From DATDVD01 sp035290065 (GTDB lineage: Bacteria; Pseudomonadota; Gammaproteobacteria; Coxiellales; Coxiellaceae), in contig DATDVD010000024.1 in the NCBI GenBank assembly GCA_035290065.1, positions 1 through 6,152 on the forward strand: 6,152 bases of DNA. The letters run 5' to 3'. Position 1 is the stretch's first letter. Every line of letters begins with the position of its first letter. This document shows, piece by piece, positions 1-4,754 of this stretch. Made by a program: the position numbers and the translations under genes. The notes under the pieces are model-generated. The model did not search any database. It was not told the DNA's origin and saw nothing but the letters and a program-made list of their open reading frames with translations.

Positions 1-56
1 TCGTAACCTTCGTCAAAGACGAACTCCAATGGATCAAAAACGCCTTCTCCTCGTAG
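1..56 (+). CDS. yraN: YraN family protein (UPF0102), 3' end only
   Basis: This is the C-terminal end of a reading frame entering from outside the window (codons from position 3, stop TAG at 54-56). The visible residues are VTFVKDELQWIKNAFSS. The E. coli YraN tail, as I recall it, has the same spacing of V-x-F, E, W-I-K and A-F. YraN is a small predicted endonuclease-like protein of the restriction-endonuclease fold; its biological role is poorly known. Gene order supports the call, because yraN directly precedes diaA and dolP in E. coli and gmhA in Pseudomonas. The stop codon lies inside the GTAG border of the REP array that begins at 53, so the last residues and the stop may have been shaped by that element. 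Only 17 residues are visible. Confidence 0.8.
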   Translation, partial: VTFVKDELQWIKNAFSS

Positions 57-243
57 GGGCAGCCAAAGTCTGCCCAAGAACCCAGCACAAAATTAAGAAC
101 AAACCACAATCTGCCCAAGAACCCAGTGCAAAATTAAGAACAAACCACAATCTGCCCAAGAACATCGCACCCGATTAAAGACAAACCACGGTCTGCTTAA
201 AAACACCGCGCAAGATTAAGGGCAGACCACGGTCTGCCCCTAC
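53..243. repeat. Expanded REP array, five hairpin modules at 41-bp period, bounded by GTAG and CTAC
   Basis: REP-like modules lie at 57-75, 97-116, 138-157, 179-198 and 220-239, separated by four 21-nt spacers that all end in ATTAA and mostly begin AAGAAC. The period is 41 bp. The left border is GTAG (53-56) and the right border is CTAC (240-243), so the array is bounded like the two 80-bp REPINs near 4307 and 4474. The rightmost module is a perfect 9-bp stem (GGGCAGACC, loop AC, GGTCTGCCC). The inner modules keep the right arm TCTGCCC or TCTGCTT but have lost the left arm (for example GAACAAACC). A further half-module, ACTCTGCCCCTGC at 268-280, looks like a relic right arm. The array separates yraN from gmhA and would be transcribed if they share an operon. 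Confidence 0.85.
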
Positions 244-289
244 GAAGAGGGTTTGTACAGTCGTCTAACTCTGCCCCTGCGGGAAAAGC

Positions 290-317
290 TTGCAGAGCTG
301 CTTAACCTAGGTACAAT
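290..317 (+). promoter_or_regulatory. Possible sigma-70 promoter for gmhA-dolP-M50
   Basis: A -35-like TTGCAG (290-295) is followed after 16 nt by a good -10 TACAAT (312-317). Transcription would start around 324, only a few bases before the gmhA ATG at 327, and no Shine-Dalgarno sequence precedes that ATG. If the promoter is used, the message would be leaderless or nearly so. The operon may also be read from upstream through yraN and the REP array. This rests on motif matching only. Confidence 0.45.
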
Positions 318-326
318 AAAAACCCC

Positions 327-950
327 ATGGAAACCATCGAAAAAAACCCTGAAACGCTAGCGCTTTGCGAACGCATTCAGTCGCATTTTCAAAGCAGCAT
401 TGAAACCAAAAAAATGGGATTAGAAGTTCTGCCCGAGCGTATTGCCGAAGCTGGCGAATTACTGGTACAAGCCCTTCTCAATGGCCATAAAATTTTAACC
501 TGTGGCAATGGCGGCTCGGCCGGAGACGCCCAGCATTTTTCCTCTGAATTACTCAATCGTTTTGAAAAAGAACGGCCTTCCTTACCCGCGATTGCCCTAA
601 CCACCGACACCTCCACTTTGACCTCCATCGCGAACGATTACCACTACGACCAAATTTTTTCTAAACAAATTAAAGGGCTTGGCCAACCGAACGATGTCTT
701 GTTGGCCTACACCACCAGTGGAAATTCCGCGAATATTTTAGAAGCGGTCAAAGCCGCTCACCAACGCGAATTACACGTGATTGCGTTAACCGGAAAAGAC
801 GGCGGCGAAGTGACCTCCTTGTTAAGACCTATGGACATTGAAATTCGCGTTCCTTCTCATTCTACCGCCCGTATTCAAGAATCCCATTTACTAATCACAC
901 ACTGTTTGTGTGACCTGATTGATTATAAATTGTTTAATCACGGAGAATAA
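327..950 (+). CDS. gmhA: SIS-domain phosphoheptose isomerase family protein (GmhA/DiaA)
   Basis: This 207-residue single-SIS-domain protein is cytoplasmic. GmhA converts sedoheptulose 7-phosphate to heptose 7-phosphate for LPS core; its paralogue DiaA binds DnaA and promotes initiation at oriC. The sugar-phosphate loop GNGGSAGDAQH is at 60-70, the second loop TTSGNSANI at 129-137 and the C-terminal RIQESH at 182-187. The whole sequence aligns closely with E. coli DiaA (ERPSLPAIAL, CLCDLID), and the yraN/dolP context is that of diaA. However, the four residues equivalent to the GmhA metal/catalytic site (His70, Glu74, Gln184, His192) are all present, whereas E. coli DiaA as I recall has Met and Asn at two of them. 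Pseudomonas has a GmhA at this locus, so isomerase activity is plausible. ATG 327 adds about 11 residues at the N-terminus and has no clear ribosome binding site, but I see no better in-frame start. The stop is 2 nt before dolP. Confidence 0.9.
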   Translation: METIEKNPETLALCERIQSHFQSSIETKKMGLEVLPERIAEAGELLVQALLNGHKILTCGNGGSAGDAQHFSSELLNRFEKERPSLPAIALTTDTSTLTSIANDYHYDQIFSKQIKGLGQPNDVLLAYTTSGNSANILEAVKAAHQRELHVIALTGKDGGEVTSLLRPMDIEIRVPSHSTARIQESHLLITHCLCDLIDYKLFNHGE

Positions 951-952
951 CG

Positions 953-1522
953 ATGGCACGATTAGTGGCGCTAGCCCTGCTCTCCTTTTGTTTATCCAGT
1001 TGCATCTTCGGTGTATTCGCAGCGGGGGCCGCCGCCGGCGGAGCGGTATTATACGATAAACGCACCATTCCCGAACAAATTCACGATAAAGACCTTCGTC
1101 AACGCATTCAAGTTCGCATCACTAATGATGCCGATTTAGCACAGCATTCTCATATTTCGGTTGCCGCCTTTAATCGCGTGGTTTTATTGGTAGGCCAAGC
1201 AGAAACGGAAGAGTATAAAAATCGCGCCTTTCAAGCGGCCCAAGCCGTGGCCGGCTCCAAACGAATTTATAACGAAATCGTCGTCACTCACAGCGTGAGC
1301 TATGTGATTCGCACCGACGATGATTGGATCACCACCAAAGTCAGAACCACTCTTCTCAACACCTACAATTTACGCTCCAGCGATATTAAAGTGGTGACGG
1401 AAGATGGCATTGTGTATTTGATGGGCACGGTAACCCAGCGCCAAGCTCAAATGGCCGCGGATTCTGCAAGACACGTGGATGGCGTTCGAAAAGTGGTTAC
1501 CATTTTTGAGTATCAGCCTTAA
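953..1522 (+). CDS. dolP: Outer-membrane BON-domain lipoprotein DolP (YraP)
   Basis: A 189-residue secreted lipoprotein with two BON domains. Residues 1-17 form a lipoprotein signal peptide ending in the lipobox LSSC, with Cys17 the predicted lipidated residue. Residue +2 is Ile rather than Asp, which fits sorting to the outer membrane. BON1 spans about 45-113 and BON2 about 123-189. BON2 contains DDDWITTKVR, and Trp125 matches the tryptophan that E. coli DolP uses to contact anionic phospholipid. The C-terminal VYLMGTVTQRQAQMAADSA is close to E. coli DolP, and the length is nearly identical (191 in E. coli). DolP supports outer-membrane integrity and BAM complex activity at division sites. 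A GGAG ribosome binding site lies at 942-945, 7 nt before the ATG and only 2 nt after the preceding stop region, so the gene is co-transcribed with the SIS protein. Confidence 0.93.
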   Translation: MARLVALALLSFCLSSCIFGVFAAGAAAGGAVLYDKRTIPEQIHDKDLRQRIQVRITNDADLAQHSHISVAAFNRVVLLVGQAETEEYKNRAFQAAQAVAGSKRIYNEIVVTHSVSYVIRTDDDWITTKVRTTLLNTYNLRSSDIKVVTEDGIVYLMGTVTQRQAQMAADSARHVDGVRKVVTIFEYQP

Positions 1523-1534
1523 CAATAGGTGACC

Positions 1535-2209
1535 ATGGAACCCACCAGCACCATTCAAATTATTACCATCGCGGCTCTGCCTCTCATTTTCGGCATCACG
1601 CTACACGAAGCCGCTCATGGATGGATGGCCTCCCAATTTGGCGATAAAACCGCGTTAATGATGGGGCGTGTCACTCTCAATCCCCTCAAACACATTGACC
1701 TGATGGGTACTATCATTGTGCCCCTCACGTTATTGATGTTGAGTGGTTTTATTTTCGGCTGGGCCAAACCGGTGCCCATCACCCAACAAAATCTACACCA
1801 TCCGAAACGCGATATGGCTTTAGTGGCACTAGCAGGCCCTGCGGCTAATTTTATAATGGCGGTGATGTGGGCAGGCCTGGCTAAAATCAGCTTGATCATT
1901 CTCACCCAGGCAGCCCCTGCTGTGTTGTTACCCGCCGCTCATTTTTTCTTATTAGCTGGCAAATTTGGATTGTTGTTAAACAGTGTATTACTCGTCCTAA
2001 ATTTAATGCCTATTCCCCCACTCGATGGAAGCCGTGTGCTTTCCGCAATTCTACCGGGACGATGGTCGGCCCTGTACGATCGACTAGAACCGTTTGGCCT
2101 ATGGATTCTAATTTTACTGTTGGCGTTTGGAATGCTGCGGCTGATTTTATTCCCACCGGTATTTGCATTAACCGGCTTTATTAGCCACTGGTTTGGATTA
2201 CCTATTTAA
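1535..2209 (+). CDS. Small M50-family site-2-type intramembrane metalloprotease
   Basis: A 224-residue, very hydrophobic protein with about five to six membrane segments. The zinc-binding motif HEAAH is at 24-28 in the first segment. The second metal-ligand motif, N-x-x-P-I-P-P-L-D-G, is at 156-165 with Asp164. Family-typical LNPLKH (48-53), GWAKPVP (75-81) and AGPAANF (100-106) are also present. There is no PDZ or CBS domain, so this is the minimal S2P/M50 type rather than RseP, and its substrate cannot be inferred. I chose ATG 1535 because AGGTGA (1527-1532) pairs with the 3' end of 16S rRNA at good spacing; a GTG at 1529 would add only two residues. It lies 12 nt after dolP, suggesting one operon. 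It is not normally part of the yraN-diaA-dolP block and appears inserted between dolP and the ssp genes. Its last 8 bp overlap the end of sspB on the other strand. Confidence 0.9.
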   Translation: MEPTSTIQIITIAALPLIFGITLHEAAHGWMASQFGDKTALMMGRVTLNPLKHIDLMGTIIVPLTLLMLSGFIFGWAKPVPITQQNLHHPKRDMALVALAGPAANFIMAVMWAGLAKISLIILTQAAPAVLLPAAHFFLLAGKFGLLLNSVLLVLNLMPIPPLDGSRVLSAILPGRWSALYDRLEPFGLWILILLLAFGMLRLILFPPVFALTGFISHWFGLPI

Positions 2210-2633
2210 CCACTTTAAGCTTAGGTTTGCCGCGACGCGGGGGTTTTTTTGAGCCATTGGAAGGATCATCATCTTTAGGCGATTCTTCGGGTGCGCCACT
2301 GGGGCTGCGTTTTCCAATATTTTCTTCCTCTTCATTAAATACCATGCCACGCCCATTTTCATACGCATAAACAGCGCACACCGCTTCAATCGGCACATAA
2401 ATATGCTCACGAATCCCGGAAAAACGCGCATCAAATTCTAAAAAATTATTATTCATGGTCATGCCCGCGACAGCTTGAGGGGCAATATTGAGGATAATGC
2501 TGCCGTTTTCAACGAATCGAATGGGAACTTCCACCCTTTCCATCATAGCATTGACCATGATGTAAGGAGTCATTCCATTATCCAGCAACCACTCATAAAT
2601 AGCTCGAAATAAATAAGGGCGGCTGGAGGTCAT
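2202..2633 (-). CDS. sspB: ClpXP protease specificity-enhancing factor SspB
   Basis: A 143-residue cytoplasmic adaptor that binds ssrA-tagged polypeptides released from stalled ribosomes and delivers them to ClpXP. The globular substrate-binding domain covers about 4-100, with RPYLFRAIYEWLLDNGMTP at 5-23, IILNIAPQAV at 46-55 and DARFSGI at 68-74, all close to E. coli SspB. A low-complexity acidic/proline linker (about 101-133) follows. The tail ends in GKPKLKVVK (135-143), matching the ClpX-tethering module, which ends RPALRVVK in E. coli. The linker is shorter than in E. coli (143 against 165 residues). The start is 3 nt after the sspA stop and a GAGAG ribosome binding site overlaps the sspA end, so the two are translationally linked. 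The stop (TAG, 2202-2204) lies within the end of the convergent protease gene. Confidence 0.95.
   Translation of the reverse strand: MTSSRPYLFRAIYEWLLDNGMTPYIMVNAMMERVEVPIRFVENGSIILNIAPQAVAGMTMNNNFLEFDARFSGIREHIYVPIEAVCAVYAYENGRGMVFNEEEENIGKRSPSGAPEESPKDDDPSNGSKKPPRRGKPKLKVVK
2230..2250 (+). terminator. Weak terminator-like hairpin for the + strand operon
   Basis: CCGC (2230-2233) and GCGG (2237-2240) can form a short GC-rich stem around GAC, followed by GGG and seven T residues (2244-2250). This is 21 bp after the protease stop, inside the 3' coding part of sspB on the opposite strand. The stem is only 4 bp, so termination would be modest. It is the only candidate I see for ending the + strand transcript, because the two genes leave no intergenic space. 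Confidence 0.3.
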
Positions 2634-2636
2634 AAG

Positions 2637-3251
2637 CTACTCTCTAAGTTCGCGTTCGTCTTCCGTTAGACTGACTTGGAAAGAATTGCGATGAAATACA
2701 TGCTGCTCATACGTAAAAATAGGTTTGGCTTGTTTGGGTAATTTAATGCCAAGAGCGGGCAAACGCCATAATAAAGGCATTAAACAACAATCCACCAAAG
2801 AAAAATCATCACTTAAAAAATAAGGAGATTCGTTGAACACCGGTACCAACGCGGTAATCCCTTCGGTTAAATCTTTGCGTGCGTGTTCTTGTTCGCCAGG
2901 TGTGCCCCGTTCAATTTTATGAGCCAACGCATACCAATCTCGCTCAATGCGATGCATCATCAAACGGCTTTTAGCACGCGCGACAGGATACACTGGCAAT
3001 AAAGGGGGGTGCGGAAAACGCTCATCCAAATATTCTAAAATAACGGGGGCGTTATAGAGTACCAAATCACGGTCCACAAGTGTGGGCAACGTATTGTAAG
3101 GATTAATTTCAGCTAATTCTTCCGAGGGGTGATTATCATCGACATTCACAATATCGACGTTGACCCCTTTTTCCGCTAAGACAATACGCACTTGATGGCT
3201 ATAAATATCCCGTGCGCCCGAATACATGATCATCATGGAACGCTTCAACAT
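2637..3251 (-). CDS. sspA: Stringent starvation protein A, RNA-polymerase-associated GST-fold protein
   Basis: A 204-residue GST-fold protein that binds RNA polymerase and alters transcription in stationary phase, acid stress and, in some pathogens, virulence. An N-terminal thioredoxin-like domain (about 7-84) contains DIYSHQVRIVLAEKG (15-29), nearly identical to E. coli. The surface Pro-His-Pro motif lies at 80-82 inside EYLDERFPHPPL. An alpha-helical C-terminal domain (about 90-200) includes MHRIERDWYAL and PYFLSDDFSLVDCCLMPLLWRLP. SspA proteins lack glutathione transferase activity; here the usual glutathione-contact E-S is N-A (68-69), in line with that. ATG 3251 matches the family start (KRSMMIMYSG against KRSVMTLFSG in E. 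coli). A GAGG ribosome binding site lies in the 16-nt gap after rpsI, inside a small hairpin. The operon order rplM-rpsI-sspA-sspB is as in E. coli. Confidence 0.95.
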   Translation of the reverse strand: MLKRSMMIMYSGARDIYSHQVRIVLAEKGVNVDIVNVDDNHPSEELAEINPYNTLPTLVDRDLVLYNAPVILEYLDERFPHPPLLPVYPVARAKSRLMMHRIERDWYALAHKIERGTPGEQEHARKDLTEGITALVPVFNESPYFLSDDFSLVDCCLMPLLWRLPALGIKLPKQAKPIFTYEQHVFHRNSFQVSLTEDERELRE

Positions 3252-3267
3252 CAGAGAACATCCTCTG
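3252..3267 (-). promoter_or_regulatory. Hairpin filling the rpsI-sspA gap and covering the sspA ribosome binding site
   Basis: The 16-nt gap between the rpsI stop and the sspA ATG is a complete inverted repeat. Read on the - strand it is CAGAG, loop GATGTT, CTCTG. The Shine-Dalgarno GAGG spans the left arm and the start of the loop. A ribosome finishing rpsI would sit on or next to this stem and open it, which would couple sspA translation to rpsI. The structure is read directly from the sequence; the coupling is inferred. A 5-bp stem is marginal. Confidence 0.4.
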
Positions 3268-3723
3268 TTATCGTTTAGAGAATTGCACTGCTCGACGAGC
3301 CTTATGGAGGCCTACTTTCTTACGCTCTACGACGCGAGGATCGCGGGTAACAAACCCGGCTTTGCGTAAAATACGACGCCATGAAAGTGCACCTTCGCCG
3401 GCTTTGCCGCCTTCACCACCTTCAGTGCCTTGTTCATCGTATTCAATCAACGCACGCGTAATGGCATGGCGAATCGCACCCGCTTGGCCACTGGAACCAC
3501 CGCCTTCAACGGTGACGTAGAAATCAAATTGGTGAAGAGCATCCACTGCTTCCAGCGGTTGGCGAACGATCATTCGTGCCGTTTCGCGGCCAAAGAATTC
3601 ATCCAGTTTTTTGTGATTGACGATAATATGACCTTGACCTGGGCGTAAAAACACACGCGCTGCGGAAGTTTTACGACGGCCTACTGCCAAATACTGTTCA
3701 CTCTTTTTTGCCGCTTTTGCCAT
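3268..3723 (-). CDS. rpsI: 30S ribosomal protein S9 (uS9) with an internal Gly/Glu-rich insert
   Basis: uS9 sits in the head of the 30S subunit; its C-terminal tail reaches the P site. Conserved landmarks are GRRKTSAARVFL (15-26), GRETARMIVRQPLE (45-58), GGGSSGQAGAIRHAITRAL (74-92), LRKAGFVTRDPR (119-130) and the invariant tail ending QFSKR (147-151). The protein has 151 residues against 130 in E. coli. About five extra residues are at the N-terminus and 16 are an in-frame insertion at 98-113 (QGTEGGEGGKAGEGAL), between EYDE and SWRRILRKAG where E. coli reads EYDE then SLRSELRKAG. Everything around the insert is intact, so the gene is presumably functional. The start codon overlaps the rplM stop by one base (TAATG), with a GGAG ribosome binding site at 3732-3735, the usual arrangement for this coupled pair. 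Confidence 0.97.
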   Translation of the reverse strand: MAKAAKKSEQYLAVGRRKTSAARVFLRPGQGHIIVNHKKLDEFFGRETARMIVRQPLEAVDALHQFDFYVTVEGGGSSGQAGAIRHAITRALIEYDEQGTEGGEGGKAGEGALSWRRILRKAGFVTRDPRVVERKKVGLHKARRAVQFSKR

Positions 3724-4163
3724 TATTTTTTCTCCACGATCTTAACCAATTCCGGTTTTTGGGCCGTATGAGGGTGTTTATCCCCGGAATAAATTTTTAT
3801 TTTTGTGAGCAATCGACGTCCTAACGGACCGCTCGGCAACATGCCTTTGAGCGCTAACTCTAACACACGTTCCGGCGCTCGGCCATGCAGGGTGATAAAA
3901 TTTTCTCCCTTGATACCACCTGGGTGGTTGGTATGACGATAATACATTTTTTTCTCAGGCTTATTGCCGGTGAGGCGGATCTTATCCACGTTGATGACGA
4001 CAAAGAAATCTCCCACGTCATCGTTGGGTATAAAAGCGGCCTTGTTCTTACCGCGTAATCGTTTGGCCAATTCGCTGGCTAAACGTCCCAACACCTGATC
4101 CGTTGCATCGACTAAATACCACCGTTGCTCGGTCAGCTGTTTCGTTGCCATTATTGTCGTCAT
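3723..4163 (-). CDS. rplM: 50S ribosomal protein L13 (uL13)
   Basis: uL13 is an early-assembling 50S protein bound to 23S rRNA. The sequence follows the family along its length: W15-Y-L-V-D-A-T (15-21), LGRLASELAKRLRGK (25-39), GDFFVVINVDKIRLTGNK (51-68), YYRHTNHPGGIK (74-85), and the signature region ERVLELALKGMLPSGPLG (98-115) continuing to KIKIYSGDKHPH (121-132). Its 146 residues compare with 142 in E. coli. I place the start at ATG 4163: GGGGA lies 7 nt upstream of it, and the conserved Trp falls at residue 15 as in E. coli. An in-frame ATG at 4151 lacks a ribosome binding site. It is the first gene of the rplM-rpsI-sspA-sspB operon. Confidence 0.97.
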   Translation of the reverse strand: MTTIMATKQLTEQRWYLVDATDQVLGRLASELAKRLRGKNKAAFIPNDDVGDFFVVINVDKIRLTGNKPEKKMYYRHTNHPGGIKGENFITLHGRAPERVLELALKGMLPSGPLGRRLLTKIKIYSGDKHPHTAQKPELVKIVEKK

Positions 4164-4207
4164 ACTACTATCCCCGGGCTTTCACCCAATGGTTCAAAAG
4201 GGTGAGA

Positions 4208-4236
4208 ATGTTACAGGACAGAAGGCTTTAAGACAA
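4208..4236 (-). promoter_or_regulatory. Sigma-70 promoter of the rplM-rpsI-sspAB operon
   Basis: On the - strand, -35 TTGTCT (4231-4236) and -10 TAACAT (4208-4213) are separated by exactly 17 nt. Transcription would start near 4201-4203, giving a leader of about 40 nt. The start of that leader can form a hairpin from ACCC and GGGT arms (outer limits about 4184-4203). In E. coli this operon is controlled by L13 acting on its own leader, so the stem is a candidate autoregulatory element, though it is short. A longer inverted repeat (AGGGGTTT at 4236-4243, AAACCCCT at 4265-4272) lies at and just upstream of the -35. Confidence 0.6.
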
Positions 4237-4306
4237 GGGGTTTGAGGGCACGCAAAGGCAGATAAAACCCCTCGTACAAGCCTACCCTACCACCCCCACC
4301 CCTCCC

Positions 4307-4386
4307 GTAGGGGCAGACCGTGGTCTGCCCATCCAAAACCTAAACCTCGTACCACCCCCCCCGGGCAGAGCACGCTCTGCCCCTAC
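4307..4386. repeat. REPIN copy 1 (two inverted REP hairpins)
   Basis: The element starts with GTAG (4307-4310) and a REP hairpin at 4311-4330 (stem GGGCAGACC with GGTCTGCCC, 2-nt centre GT). A 32-nt spacer (4331-4362) follows, then a second hairpin at 4363-4382 (stem GGGCAGAGC with GCTCTGCCC, centre AC) and CTAC (4383-4386). The second REP is in inverted orientation, so GTAG lies outside both hairpins. A 5' GTAG next to a short hairpin is the hallmark of REP sequences moved by RAYT (TnpA-REP) transposases, and inverted pairs are known as REPINs or BIMEs. No RAYT gene lies in the window. Confidence 0.85.
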
Positions 4387-4403
4387 AATTGAATTGCGTA
4401 ACG

Positions 4404-4420
4404 AATTTATATTATAAATT
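4404..4420. repeat. Perfect AT-only palindrome between the REPINs
   Basis: AATTTATA (4404-4411), a central T and TATAAATT (4413-4420) form a perfect inverted repeat. It lies 18 bp after REPIN copy 1. The corresponding flank of copy 2 (about 4554-4570) is similarly AT-rich but no longer palindromic. Its function is unknown; such a sequence melts easily and could also be chance in AT-rich DNA. Confidence 0.5.
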
Positions 4421-4473
4421 TTTATGCAACGAACGCTGTATCCCCAGACAACACCGTACTCCATACCCCTCCC

Positions 4474-4553
4474 GTAGGGGCAGACCGTGGTCTGCCCATC
4501 CGAAACCTAAACCTCGTACCACAACCCCCGGGCAGAGCATGCTCTGCCCCTAC
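4474..4553. repeat. REPIN copy 2 (two inverted REP hairpins)
   Basis: The architecture and 80-bp length match copy 1: GTAG (4474-4477), hairpin 4478-4497, a 32-nt spacer (4498-4529), hairpin 4530-4549 and CTAC (4550-4553). The left hairpin is identical to copy 1. The spacer differs at about three of 32 positions and the right hairpin differs only at its centre (AT for AC). Both copies are preceded by ACCCCTCCC and followed by AATT, then an AT-rich tract with a TAACGA or CAACGA motif. The duplication therefore includes flanking DNA and is not just two independent insertions. Confidence 0.85.
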
Positions 4554-4571
4554 AATTTTTATAATATGTTT

Positions 4572-4600
4572 TTGTGTAACGAGATCTGGGCTACTAAAAT
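4572..4600 (+). promoter_or_regulatory. Candidate promoter for the HU-like gene
   Basis: TTGTGT (4572-4577) and TAAAAT (4595-4600) are spaced by 17 nt, starting just downstream of REPIN copy 2. A second candidate is TTTACA (4646-4651) with TTCAAT (4669-4674), also at 17 nt. The region is so AT-rich that chance matches are likely. Use of the first would give an untranslated leader of roughly 190 nt containing both inverted repeats below. Confidence 0.35.
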
Positions 4601-4680
4601 TTTTCTATCCACTGTTCTTAATCGCTTACTAAAAAATGAACAATCTTTACAAGTAGAAAATAGAAAACTTCAATACTGCG

Positions 4681-4700
4681 TAAAAAAGTGTGCTTTTTTA
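4681..4700. repeat. A/T-rich inverted repeat upstream of the HU-like gene
   Basis: TAAAAAAG (4681-4688) and CTTTTTTA (4693-4700) form a perfect 8-bp inverted repeat around TGTG. The octamer TACTGCGT occurs at 4674-4681, touching its left edge, and again at 4718-4725. The A/T runs suggest bent DNA or a weak hairpin; no known regulator site is recognised. Confidence 0.45.
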
Positions 4701-4731
4701 ATAAAATATGCTATTTTTACTGCGTCGTGGA

Positions 4732-4754
4732 GATTATTAGGCTTTCTAATGATC
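4732..4754 (+). promoter_or_regulatory. Inverted repeat (operator or leader hairpin) 41 bp before the HU-like start
   Basis: GATTATTAG (4732-4740) and CTAATGATC (4746-4754) form a 9-bp stem with one T-G pair around GCTTT. It sits 29 bp before the ribosome binding site of the HU-like gene, so it could be a repressor site at a nearby promoter or a stem in the mRNA leader. The structure is read directly; any role is inferred. Confidence 0.45.

Noticed and set aside
53..243. CRISPR array
   Set aside because: The 41-bp period has short 21-nt spacers that are similar to each other rather than unique, the repeats are degenerate REP hairpins, and no cas genes are visible.
1370..1905. Short - strand open frames opposite dolP and the protease gene
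   Set aside because: They lie entirely antisense to well-identified genes and show no family features or ribosome binding sites.
2216..2223. Palindrome TAAGCTTA in the sspB tail
   Set aside because: It is short, codes for conserved residues of the ClpX-binding tail, and is expected by chance.
4282..4464. A 60-codon - strand open frame
   Set aside because: It lies mostly over REPIN copy 1 and C-rich DNA, so its glycine/arginine-rich translation reflects the repeat.
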